Part shown: positions 9,828-17,481 of the stretch, piece by piece
Position numbering within the stretch: the stretch's first letter is position 1
Layout of the letters: every line of letters begins with the position of its first letter
Assembly: GCA_020343875.1 (NCBI GenBank)
Contig: CP070811.1
Location: 5,092,963-5,130,603, forward strand
Origin: Anaerolineales bacterium
GTDB lineage: Bacteria > Chloroflexota > Anaerolineae > 4572-78 > NAK82
DNA: 37,641 nucleotides
Reading direction: 5' to 3'
Program-made: the position numbers and the translations under genes
The notes under the pieces: model-generated
What the model was told of the DNA's origin: nothing
What the model saw: only the letters and a program-made list of their open reading frames with translations
Database searches by the model: none

Positions 9828-10256
9828 TCAGGCATCATCTGCTATTATTTGAGTCTGCAATGTGTCGATTTCACCTTGGTATTGATCACGCTGTGACTCT
9901 ACTACGTCTCTGATGGAGACAATGCCCACCAGTGCTCCATGCTCCATAATTGGCAAATGTCGAAATCGCTTCTCAGTCATGGTATGCGCAACCGAAATCA
10001 GATCATCTTGTGGCAGACCAATGATGACGTCTTTGGTCATAAGCTGGCTCACAAGCCCCGACAGTATGCCTTTTGCTACTGCGCGAACGATGTCACGCTC
10101 AGAGACAATGCCCACGGGGTGGCCCGCTTCATCCACAACCACCAACGCGCCAATGTTGTGCTCAGCCATCAAACGGGCTGCCTCTTCCAGACTCTGCTCA
10201 GGGTGAATCGTAATCACCTTCGTGCCCTTGGTCGCTAAGATTGTCCGAACCTTCAT
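9828..10256 (-). CDS. CBS-pair domain protein
   Basis: A 142-residue stand-alone protein made of two CBS motifs (about residues 1-60 and 70-130). Each has the typical LVVVDEAGHPVGIVSERDI or LVGIVSIRDV strand-turn. CBS pairs bind adenine nucleotides or SAM as regulatory sensors; the ligand and target cannot be read from the sequence. The ATG at 10256 has GGAGGGG 6 nt upstream and is preferred to the in-frame start five codons earlier, which overlaps that SD. Confidence 0.85.
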   Translation of the reverse strand: MKVRTILATKGTKVITIHPEQSLEEAARLMAEHNIGALVVVDEAGHPVGIVSERDIVRAVAKGILSGLVSQLMTKDVIIGLPQDDLISVAHTMTEKRFRHLPIMEHGALVGIVSIRDVVESQRDQYQGEIDTLQTQIIADDA

Positions 10257-10607
10257 TAAACGCCCCTCCATATTTCTGCTATGGCACAGTACACCGTTTT
10301 ACCCCCGAAAGAGCTCAGTGGGCCACGCTCCCGCTCCAAAAACCAGGAAAACTCTTTATAGCGAGGGCTGCGTCCACCACATCCGGTCGTCCTCCCTGGA
10401 TAATTTAACACCAACGCGGCTGGAAAGTCAAGAGGCTTTTGAGAGGTAGAGAGGTATTCCGGCTGCGCCAGCCCAAAATGGAAGTGCATAATCACAGCCG
10501 GGCGAGGCGAAACCGGCGTAGCGCCTGGCAAATGCATACCGGCGAGTAGCAAGCGGGAGGGGAACTAACACACAGGCGTCTCCCCAATCGGGCCAAAAGG
10601 ATGCCTA
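10257..10607. other. Gene-free 350-bp spacer with a candidate promoter
   Basis: No coding region with an SD or recognisable product. On the minus strand TTGACT (10426-10431), an 18-nt spacer and TAAATT (10402-10407) form a moderate promoter for the CBS gene, implying a leader of about 140 nt. No terminator was found for the protease that ends at 10608. Confidence 0.45.
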
Positions 10608-11573
10608 TCACGGTTCGATCAGTGAGGCATCAGAGGAAATCCACTCCGCGGCCAGATCACGCGCCATAGTCGAGGGAATAGCGAAGCCGATACCCTCGGC
10701 CACGCCACTGCTGCGCCCCTCGCGGATGATGAAAGTATTGATACCAATCACCTCGCCGCTCAGATTCACCAACGGGCCGCCGGAGTTGCCCTTGTTGATG
10801 GCAGCGTCGGTTTGAATCAGCCCCTCAATAGTTATGTCATCATCCAGCTCCAAGGCCCGATTCACTCCGCTAACTACCCCTACGGTGACCGAGTTAGGAA
10901 AATCGCCCAGGGCACTTCCGATGGCCACCACCCATTCCCCTGGCCGGACCTGCTGGGAGTCGCCCCAATCGACCACCGGCATATCCCCATTCTCGACGCG
11001 TAGAAGGGCCAGGTCTTGGCGCTGGTCACTCGCCACCAGGCTGGCCGGCAGTGCTTCCCCCGTGTCCAGGATGACCGTCAGTTCACCTTCCCCCCCCAGG
11101 GGATTTATGGGTTCGACCACGTGATAGTTGGTCACAATGTATCCTCGCGAGTCAATAACGATTCCTGACCCCAGAATGCGGGAATCCACCGTAACGCCAA
11201 AAATCCTCGCGCCAGCCTGCTGGTTGACTACCGTCACCACGGCAGGCACTACCTGGCTGACCACGTCAGCGATGGACGGCGAAGGGCTGGGGGATGGGGT
11301 GATCGTAGGCGTAGGGGGAAATGGAGTAGGTGTGAGCGTCGGATCAGGGTCCGGTGTAGGGGCAGGCGTACCGGTTGGCGTGGGGGTCATCCACCACAAA
11401 CTGACCTCGGTGTCGGTGGCCCACAGTACCAACCCACCGCCGGCCATACCTCCTAGTAGGCCGCCAATCAAGAAGGCAACGGCCAATAAGGTCACGACCA
11501 TGCAGCCAGTATACCCATGCTGTCCTGCAGCAGGCGAGCCACCTTCGCTCGACGTTTCCGTATCCGTGTTCAC
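10608..11573 (-). CDS. Membrane-anchored trypsin-like serine protease (HtrA/DegP-like, no PDZ)
   Basis: A 321-residue protein. A cytoplasmic N-terminus is followed by one membrane helix (about 22-50) and a Pro/Thr/Ser-rich linker (63-100). A chymotrypsin-fold protease domain comes next, with the triad H151 (TNYHVV), D187 (DLALL) and S264 (GNSGGPL). There is no PDZ domain, and the domain is expected outside the cell. The start is GTG at 11573. Its SD (AGAGG, 6 nt before GTG) overlaps the selD stop codon, so the two genes are probably translationally coupled. Similar secreted proteases act in envelope protein quality control; the substrate here is unknown. Confidence 0.88.
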   Translation of the reverse strand: MNTDTETSSEGGSPAAGQHGYTGCMVVTLLAVAFLIGGLLGGMAGGGLVLWATDTEVSLWWMTPTPTGTPAPTPDPDPTLTPTPFPPTPTITPSPSPSPSIADVVSQVVPAVVTVVNQQAGARIFGVTVDSRILGSGIVIDSRGYIVTNYHVVEPINPLGGEGELTVILDTGEALPASLVASDQRQDLALLRVENGDMPVVDWGDSQQVRPGEWVVAIGSALGDFPNSVTVGVVSGVNRALELDDDITIEGLIQTDAAINKGNSGGPLVNLSGEVIGINTFIIREGRSSGVAEGIGFAIPSTMARDLAAEWISSDASLIEP

Positions 11574-11582
11574 CAGTCGCCT

Positions 11583-12647
11583 CTATTCGTGTACTACTAC
11601 CTCGATGCCCCTGCCCTCGATCACTTCGCCTACCACCCAGGTCTGCTGCTGGTGCCTCGCGCACTCAGCAAGAAAATCGTCTACCCGGTCAGCGGGCACG
11701 GCCAGCAGCATTCCTCCAGATGTTTGCGCATCCCACAAGAGCATCTGTCGATCCTCCGGGATGCTTTGGTCGAACTGAACCAAGTGTGTGTAAAAGGCCT
11801 TGTTGTTAAACGAGCCACCAGGGAAAATCCACTCGGCAGCGTAGTGAGTCGCCCCGGGCAACAGGGGTATGGCGTCCATCCAAAAGCGGAAGCGAACCTG
11901 TCCGGCCTGGGTCATCTCAGTTGCATGGCCCAGCAGGCCAAAGCCAGTGATGTCGGTGGCTGCACGCACACCCACCAGTTGTCCGGCCACAGCTGCACAG
12001 CGATTGAGCCGCTTCATACTTTCAACCATAGTTGCGGTATGGTCAGGGTGGGCAATCTCACGCTTGAGGGCCGTGCTAATGGTCCCCGTACCCAGCGCCT
12101 TGCTGAGAATCAATCGGTCACCGGGCCGTCCCCCCTCCTTAGTGAAGATACGGTCAGGCTGGACCAACCCGGTCACCGCCAGGCCATACTTGGGCTCCTT
12201 GTCTTGAATGGTGTGCCCGCCGGCGATCACCGCTCCCGCCTCGATGACTTTGTCCGCCCCGCCCCGCAGAATCTCGGTGATAACAGTCGGCTCCATGTCA
12301 GCCGGGAAAGCGGCAATGTTCAGGGCAAAGAGCACCTCGCCGCCCATGGCATACACGTCGCTCATGGCATTGGCGGCCGCAATCGCCCCATAGTCGTAGG
12401 GATCGTCCACTACCGGCGTGAAAAAGTCCGTGGTGCTGATAATCGCTTGCTGGTCGTTTAACCGGTAGACGGCGGCGTCGTCGGCCACCCCCAAACCCAC
12501 CAACAGATTGGGATACGCCTCAGCTGAAAACAGATTTTGGAGGGGGCGCAGAACCTGCGCCAGGACCCCAGGGTCCATTTTGCTCGCTCAGCCAGCACAA
12601 GCCGACATCTCGGTCAGCCGCACCCGCCTGAGTGCGCCTTCGGGCAT
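11583..12647 (-). CDS. selD: Selenophosphate synthetase containing selenocysteine (UGA at 12588-12590)
   Basis: Makes selenophosphate from selenide and ATP, the selenium donor for selenocysteine and selenouridine. Conventional reading starts at 12578 and loses the catalytic N-terminus. The minus strand upstream has an excellent SD (AAAGGAGGA) 8 nt before ATG 12647. From there the frame is open except for one TGA at codon 20, in the context SACAG-U-ASKMDPGVLAQVL. This aligns with the catalytic Cys17-x-x-Lys20 of E. coli SelD (here U20 and K23). The total is 354 aa. Two hairpins follow the UGA (see SECIS entry). The alternative, a truncated enzyme starting at residue 24, would lack the active site and a usable SD. 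Confidence 0.9.
12545..12576 (-). promoter_or_regulatory. Candidate bacterial SECIS for the selD UGA
   Basis: Counting the U of UGA as 1, the minus-strand RNA forms GGACC/GGUCC with a CUGG loop at 15-28. A perfect 7-bp hairpin GGCGCAG/CUGCGCC with a GUU loop follows at 30-46 (12545-12561). The second carries the GU in the apical loop that SelB contacts in known bacterial SECIS elements, and its GCAGGUUCUGC tip resembles the fdhF element. However, it is at the far end of the usual distance from the UGA. Confidence 0.55.
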
Positions 12648-12922
12648 CACGGGTGTCCTCCTTTATGCAGACTGATGCTGCGGAGATATGCGATGGAAAA
12701 ATAGCTAATATGCCAAGCCATCTAGTGCCCTAGAATCTCTGAATATCCATCGCTGCTCGAATTGTACCTGAAGGTGCGGGTTGCGCCAAATCTTGTTGCG
12801 CTTCCCCTCATACCGATCCGGGATCATCAGGTCCGGAAACCTAACGATTGCCCCAAGAAGTGCGGTGCTTCAGTCCCTAAATAGTCATGACAAATGTCAC
12901 TTCCCTTGTGTACAAAATAGAT
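12648..12922. other. Divergent selD/fur spacer with inverted repeats
   Basis: No gene seen. It contains GCGATGG/CCATCGC arms (12690-12696/12747-12753) flanking a small TCTAG/CTAGA hairpin. Near fur lies TGACA-AA-TGTCA (12888-12899), an operator-like inverted repeat upstream of the fur -10. No convincing selD promoter was identified. Confidence 0.4.
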
Positions 12923-12949
12923 TATAATGCAATTGCAAATCATTTTCAA
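12923..12949 (+). promoter_or_regulatory. fur -10 element and Fur-box-like operator
   Basis: A consensus TATAAT (12923-12928) has no good -35. Five bases later is the inverted repeat TTGCAAAT-C-ATTTTCAA (12933-12949), an 8-1-8 palindrome with 7 of 8 complementary positions. It is AT-rich and Fur-box-like and overlaps the expected transcription start. This suggests that Fur represses its own gene. Confidence 0.6.
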
Positions 12950-12964
12950 TTAGGATGGCTTCTA

Positions 12965-13417
12965 ATGCCCGCCCCCGAAGACATACCCCAGATCTTTCAG
13001 ACCACGGGCCGACGACTGACCAGCCAGCGTCGGCTATTGCTTGAAGTTCTGACCGAATGCCACGATCATTTGGACGCAGAGACAATTTACGACCTGGCCA
13101 AAAGGCGGGACCCCAACATTAGCCTGGCCACGGTTTACCGCACTCTTAAAGTACTGAAAGCGGAGGGCATCGTTCAGGAACGGCTCTTGGAGCCCGATGG
13201 GCAAAAGCACCACTACGAAATGGCAGCCAATGCCCATTATCACTTTACCTGTCTGGAATGCGGCCAAGTCATTGAATTCGAGTCGGCCCTGATCGAACAG
13301 GCCTGCCACGAACTGGCCGAGAGGCTGAAGCTAGATGTGGCCCATGCCCGCGTCAATTTAGACGGCCACTGCGCCGATTGTACGCAACTAGCCCCAATGT
13401 CGGAAGATGGGCCATAA
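12965..13417 (+). CDS. fur: Fur-family metal-responsive repressor
   Basis: A 150-residue Fur/PerR/Zur-family regulator. The winged-helix domain has recognition helix ISLATVYRTLKVL (about 52-64). The metal region has HHYE (82-85), H91 and H93. The structural zinc site is formed by C96-x2-C99 and C136-x2-C139. The start at 12965 is preferred over 12887 because the longer reading begins upstream of the -10 and the operator; AGGA lies 9 nt before the chosen ATG. The iron transporter gene feoB is next on the same strand after a structured leader, so iron is the likely signal, although Zur or PerR specificity cannot be excluded. Confidence 0.9.
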   Translation: MPAPEDIPQIFQTTGRRLTSQRRLLLEVLTECHDHLDAETIYDLAKRRDPNISLATVYRTLKVLKAEGIVQERLLEPDGQKHHYEMAANAHYHFTCLECGQVIEFESALIEQACHELAERLKLDVAHARVNLDGHCADCTQLAPMSEDGP

Positions 13418-13426
13418 ACCAGGATT

Positions 13427-13531
13427 CTAAGACGATATTGTTTCAAGGCACACCAAGACAGGAGGATAGGGTCTGAGCCCGGCAGTCTTAGGCAACGCGC
13501 CGGGCCAGATGCTCCGGGGCCGGTTTTTATT
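13427..13531 (+). promoter_or_regulatory. Structured leader with attenuator-like terminator before feoB
   Basis: CTAAGAC (13427-13433) can pair with GTCTTAG (13485-13491), enclosing AGAC/GTCT (13456-13459/13471-13474). GCCCGGC (13477-13483) can pair with GCCGGGC (13499-13505), and because it crosses the first helix this would be a pseudoknot. The 3' arm of that helix is also part of a GC-rich hairpin (13500-13523, one bulge) followed by TTTTTATT (13524-13531), an intrinsic terminator. The two pairings exclude each other, as in a riboswitch or attenuator. I could not match a known family. It could simply be the fur terminator. Confidence 0.55.
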
Positions 13532-13558
13532 ACCTGAATCATTACACATAGGTGGACC

Positions 13559-15616
13559 ATGCGGATACCCTTTCTTGAGCACAAGTTGGACATTCCAAGG
13601 ATAGCAGACTCTAATTGTCACGCCCAGCCCCAGCCCGACACCACCGGCCTGGCCCTGGTAGCTATCGTGGGGTGTCCCAACGTCGGCAAGAGCGTGCTAT
13701 TCAACGCGCTGACTGGCACCTATGTCACCGTGTCCAACTACCCCGGCACCACGGTGGAGGTGTCGCGAGGGAAGGGATGGCTGGGAGAAGCGCAAATTGG
13801 CGTGGTGGACACGCCGGGCATGTACCGCTTGTTGCCGCTGACTGAAGAAGAACGCGTGGCCCGCGAGATCCTGTTGCGTGAGCGCCCAGATGTGGTGGTT
13901 CACGTTGCCGACACCAAGAGCCTGGAACGCATGCTCCCCATGACACTGCAATTGATCGAGGCTGGGCTGCCCGTCATCCTGAATCTAAATTTGATGGACG
14001 AGGCCGAGAGACTGGGTGTCCAGGTAGACGTGCCTGCCCTGGAGCAAGCTCTGGGAGTACCTGTGGTAGGGACAGCGCTGGCACTTGGCCAAGGCACGCC
14101 CCAGCTCAAAGAAAAGGTCGCTGCCTATTTGAATGGCCATCCTTCTGCAAGGCTGTCGGACTCCTCTCACAAGATGGCTGAGGCTGACTATCCCCCCCTT
14201 CTCGAAGAGGCGCTGGAAGCAATTGAGACACGCTTGGAAGGCAATGGCGCCTATCAAATAACCAATCGAGCGATTGCATTGCTACTACTCCAGGGCGACG
14301 CTGAGGTCACGTCCCTGGTACGTGAACAATCAGAGGATGAGCTTGCTGATGAAATCCTACACCTGGCCGAAAGCGCCCAGGCGCGTTTCAGCCGGCCCAT
14401 CTCCTATATCGTCGCCCGCCGGCAGCAAGAAAGCGCCCGGCGTATTCTTGAATCCGCGCTAAAACTGCCGGAGCATCGCGTCTCGGGTTTTGCGGAGCAA
14501 TTGAGCAAAGCCATGATAAATCCATTGACCGGCGTCCCCATCCTATTGGTATCACTGTTCCTGCTGTACCAGTTCGTGGGCGTGCTGGGGGCGCAGACCC
14601 TGGTTGGGTTTCTAGAGGAGACGATCTTCGGCGCTTACATTAACCCCTGGATAGATCGGGTGCTGGCTGAGCTTATCCCCTGGCCAGTCGTGCGCGAGTT
14701 ATTTGGTGGGCCATACGGGGTAATCACCCTGGGTGTGCGCTACGCGGTGGCTCTCATTCTGCCCATCGTGGGAACCTTCTTCCTCGCCTTCTCCATCTTC
14801 GAGGACAGCGGTTACCTGCCCAGGCTGGCGATGTTGATTGATCGCGTTTTCAAGCGGATTGGACTGAACGGCCGGGCCGTCATTCCCATGGTGCTGGGCT
14901 TTGGCTGCGGCACGATGGCCACCATCGTCACCCGCACTTTGGAAACCCGGCGCGAGCGGCTGATCAGCACGCTGCTGCTGGCCTTGGCCGTCCCATGCTC
15001 GGCCCAACTGGGAGTGATGTTAGCCCTATTGGCCAGCCGGCCGGCTCTACTGGCGATATGGGCGGCCATCGTGGCTGGTGTATTTGTGTTGGTCGGTTTC
15101 CTGGCTGCCCAACTCACGCCAGGGGAACATCCCACCTTTTACATGGAACTGCCCTCCCTGCGCCTGCCAACTCTGAGCAATGTCTTGGTCAAGACCTACA
15201 CACGCATGGAATGGTACTTCCGCGAGATCTTTCCCCTCTTTATCCTGGCCAGTGTCATCATCTGGTTGGGCCAATTGACTGGGCTTTTCGAACTGGCACT
15301 CAGCGCACTGGTGCCGCTGGTGCGGTGGATTGGTCTGCCAGATGAAGCGGCGGTCGCCTTCCTGTTCGGCTTCTTCCGACGCGATTACGGCGCGGCTGGT
15401 CTATACGACCTGCGCGCCGCAATGAATGGAGCGCAACTGTTGGTGGCTACGACATCCATAACCCTTTTCTTGCCCTGTATCGCCCAATTCTCGGTGACGA
15501 TCAAGGAACGCGGCTGGAAGACGGCCTTGGCCATCAGTGCCTTCATCTTTCCTTTCGCCTTCCTGGTAGGTGGCCTGCTGAGCCGGCTGCTGACTTTATT
15601 GGGAATGGGCCGATGA
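13559..15616 (+). CDS. feoB: Ferrous iron transporter FeoB
   Basis: A 685-residue inner-membrane Fe(II) transporter with an N-terminal G-protein domain. The G motifs are GCPNVGKS (38-45), YPGTT (61-65), DTPG (84-87) and NLMD (144-147). The membrane domain carries two Gate repeats, recognisable by FGCGTMAT...PCSAQ and LPCIAQFSV, with conserved cysteines. The more common GCNVPA signature is replaced by GCGTMA. The 35 residues before the G1 motif are longer than in most FeoB proteins. The SD is weak (GGTGG 3 nt from ATG). The stop overlaps the next start by ATGA, giving a feoB - Cys-rich protein - dtxR/feoA operon. No separate feoA gene is present. Confidence 0.95.
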   Translation: MRIPFLEHKLDIPRIADSNCHAQPQPDTTGLALVAIVGCPNVGKSVLFNALTGTYVTVSNYPGTTVEVSRGKGWLGEAQIGVVDTPGMYRLLPLTEEERVAREILLRERPDVVVHVADTKSLERMLPMTLQLIEAGLPVILNLNLMDEAERLGVQVDVPALEQALGVPVVGTALALGQGTPQLKEKVAAYLNGHPSARLSDSSHKMAEADYPPLLEEALEAIETRLEGNGAYQITNRAIALLLLQGDAEVTSLVREQSEDELADEILHLAESAQARFSRPISYIVARRQQESARRILESALKLPEHRVSGFAEQLSKAMINPLTGVPILLVSLFLLYQFVGVLGAQTLVGFLEETIFGAYINPWIDRVLAELIPWPVVRELFGGPYGVITLGVRYAVALILPIVGTFFLAFSIFEDSGYLPRLAMLIDRVFKRIGLNGRAVIPMVLGFGCGTMATIVTRTLETRRERLISTLLLALAVPCSAQLGVMLALLASRPALLAIWAAIVAGVFVLVGFLAAQLTPGEHPTFYMELPSLRLPTLSNVLVKTYTRMEWYFREIFPLFILASVIIWLGQLTGLFELALSALVPLVRWIGLPDEAAVAFLFGFFRRDYGAAGLYDLRAAMNGAQLLVATTSITLFLPCIAQFSVTIKERGWKTALAISAFIFPFAFLVGGLLSRLLTLLGMGR

Positions 15617-15837
15617 CGCGCACCACGAAATGCGGTTTTTGTGGATATGAGTTTAATTCGGCACAGTCTGAAAGCGCCTGCACAGGCTGCCCGCTGGGCA
15701 CAGGCTGCCAGATTATCTGCTGCCCCCGGTGCGGCTACCACATGCCGCCAGAAGCAAAGCTCATCGGTTGGTTACGCAGCTTGCGTCAGAGCTGGCGGCA
15801 GCACACTCCACATAGCGACAAGGGAGCTCCGAGATGA
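15613..15837 (+). CDS. Cysteine-rich small protein coupled to feoB
   Basis: 74 residues with eight cysteines in the first 40. C7-x2-C10-GY and C37-x2-C40-GY look like two zinc-ribbon knuckles, with C23-x2-C26, C32 and C36 between (CxxCPLGxGC). The second half is basic with no cysteines and no membrane helix, so it is not the known FeoB-associated Cys-rich membrane protein. It overlaps feoB by ATGA at its start and the DtxR-FeoA gene by ATGA at its end. Strict coupling argues for a role in Feo function, perhaps metal or Fe-S binding, in the position where FeoC occurs elsewhere. The function is not known. Confidence 0.82.
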   Translation: MTRTTKCGFCGYEFNSAQSESACTGCPLGTGCQIICCPRCGYHMPPEAKLIGWLRSLRQSWRQHTPHSDKGAPR

Positions 15838-16475
15838 AGCTGATTGAAAGCGCCCAAGAACTGCTGGAACAATTGTGGATCGCCACAGAAGAAGAAGCGA
15901 AACCCGGCCTGACAGTCAACGGTACCACGCCGGAAGCGATTGACGAACTGATGAGGCTGGGCCTGGCAGCACGGGAGGAAGAACAAATCACGCTGACCTC
16001 TGCCGGGCTTCCTGAAGCAGCCCAAGCCGTGCGCCGGCATCGACTGGCCGAGCGCCTGCTGGCGGACGTGTTAGCCACCGAAGAAGGGCTGCTCGAAGAG
16101 CAAGCCTGTCGGCTGGAGCACGCGCTGTTCGACGGCGTTGACGAAAGCATTTGCACTCTACTGGGCCATCCCCGTTTTTGCCCCCACGGGAAGCGAATCC
16201 CACTGGGCCAATGCTGTCGACAAAAGCGAGAATCAGTGGAGCGCTTAATCGCGCCTCTCCACGAGCTCCAGCCGGGCCAGGCTGGCCACATTGCTTACAT
16301 TCAAATGAACAGCCCACGCCGTCTCCAGAAGTTGATGGCGATGGGGGTATTGCCTGGCGTGTCGATCACCCTGCTGCGGCGCTCCCCCTCCTTTGTATTC
16401 GAGGCGGGCTACAGCCAGTTCGCGGTGGATGAGGAAATCGCAGCCGATATCTATGTCCGGCTTGCTCACGACTAG
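15834..16475 (+). CDS. DtxR-family regulator fused to a FeoA domain
   Basis: A 213-residue metal-dependent regulator. Residues about 68-120 are the DtxR/MntR dimerisation and metal-binding domain (RRHRLAERLL, EEQACRLEHAL, GHPRFCPHGKRIP). Residues about 140-213 are a FeoA/SH3-like domain (LMAMGVLPG). The N-terminal winged helix is short and lacks the usual LGVSPSSV-like recognition helix: after TVNGTTPEAIDELMRLGL it goes straight to the wing. DNA binding may therefore be altered or lost, and the protein may serve mainly as the FeoA partner of FeoB. It is the last gene of the feo operon. Confidence 0.87.
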   Translation: MKLIESAQELLEQLWIATEEEAKPGLTVNGTTPEAIDELMRLGLAAREEEQITLTSAGLPEAAQAVRRHRLAERLLADVLATEEGLLEEQACRLEHALFDGVDESICTLLGHPRFCPHGKRIPLGQCCRQKRESVERLIAPLHELQPGQAGHIAYIQMNSPRRLQKLMAMGVLPGVSITLLRRSPSFVFEAGYSQFAVDEEIAADIYVRLAHD

Positions 16476-16577
16476 CCAGGGACCGCAGACCAGGGATCTC
16501 CGCCTGCGTTGCGATGGAGAGGGCAGGTAACCGCCCAGGTGCGCTTCGGCCAGCTCGTTCGACTTGCTCCCCCCAAT

Positions 16578-17459
16578 TTACTCACCCACCAGAACTGGCT
16601 TGGTGCGGCGCAATTCGCTTTGCGCAAGCAGTAGCACCGCCACGAGGATGAGCCCGCCGCCCAAGAGTGTGATCGACCTGAGTGTTTCTCCCAACAACAT
16701 GGCAGCCAGCAAAACGGTGACCACAGGTTCCAAGGTGGACAGCATGGCGGCATTCGTGGGGCCAATGCGTTCCAGGCCAGCCAGGAAGGTCACGACTGGC
16801 AGCACTGTAGCGATGAGTGCCATCGAGACTATGGTCATCCATCCTGCCCCCGTTGCTGGCAGATGGGGTCCGTTCCCAATCATCAGAACGCCGGACGTGG
16901 CACCCGCAGCGGCAAGTATCACTGTAGATGACTGGATGGCCGAGACTCGCCGTAGCACTTGAGTACCGACAATGATATACACCGAGTAAATTGCTGCCGC
17001 CGAGATCGCCAGCAGCACGCCCAGAACTTGACCACCCTCTGGCCCAACGGTGAGGGCTGTGCCCACCAGTGCCAACCCTAGCGCTACCGTTTTGAAGCGG
17101 GTGATTGACTCGCGCAACCAGATTGTCGACAAAATCGCCACGAACACCGGGTAGAGGTACAGCAACAAGGCTACTAGCCCGGGCGAGGCATACTTCAGGG
17201 CGGTCAGGTATGAGAAAGCTTGGCCGACATAGCCGATGGCCCCCATACCCACAAGTTTGAGCAAGGTCAAGCCACGTGGCAGAGGCTCACGGCGAGTAAC
17301 CAGCAGGATCGTCATCACCACGGCAGACAGCGAGAAGCGAAGGAACATAACCGTGAGAACATCCATCCCATCCGCGTAGGCATACCAGCCAAAGATGGCC
17401 AGTGTGCCAAATGCCGCAGCAGAGACGACGACCAAGACAATGCCCACAAAACGATGCAT
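16578..17459 (-). CDS. EamA/DMT-family transporter
   Basis: A 293-residue inner-membrane protein with about ten hydrophobic helices arranged as two EamA repeats (roughly 1-140 and 150-285). This is the standard size for the drug/metabolite transporter superfamily. The FLRFSLSAVVM and YLTALKYASPGLVALLLYLYPVFVAIL stretches in the first repeat, and GLERIGPTNAAMLSTLEPVVTVLLA in the second, are typical. The substrate cannot be predicted. The start ATG at 17459 has only a weak SD; it lies 22 nt after the DUF885-type gene, so it is likely translated from the same transcript. It converges with the feo operon, and no clear terminator lies between them. Confidence 0.9.
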   Translation of the reverse strand: MHRFVGIVLVVVSAAAFGTLAIFGWYAYADGMDVLTVMFLRFSLSAVVMTILLVTRREPLPRGLTLLKLVGMGAIGYVGQAFSYLTALKYASPGLVALLLYLYPVFVAILSTIWLRESITRFKTVALGLALVGTALTVGPEGGQVLGVLLAISAAAIYSVYIIVGTQVLRRVSAIQSSTVILAAAGATSGVLMIGNGPHLPATGAGWMTIVSMALIATVLPVVTFLAGLERIGPTNAAMLSTLEPVVTVLLAAMLLGETLRSITLLGGGLILVAVLLLAQSELRRTKPVLVGE

Positions 17460-17481
17460 AGAGTGTGCCCGCTAGTTGGAA

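Noticed and set aside
11583..12578. selD starting at 12578 (331 aa)
   Set aside because: It removes the catalytic Sec/Lys motif and has no usable SD; the real start is 12647.
12887..12964. Earlier fur start
   Set aside because: It lies upstream of the TATAAT and the operator palindrome, and the extra residues are not Fur-like.
13427..13531. ZTP, fluoride, Mn2+ or M-box riboswitch
   Set aside because: The core consensus sequences I know for these families are absent.
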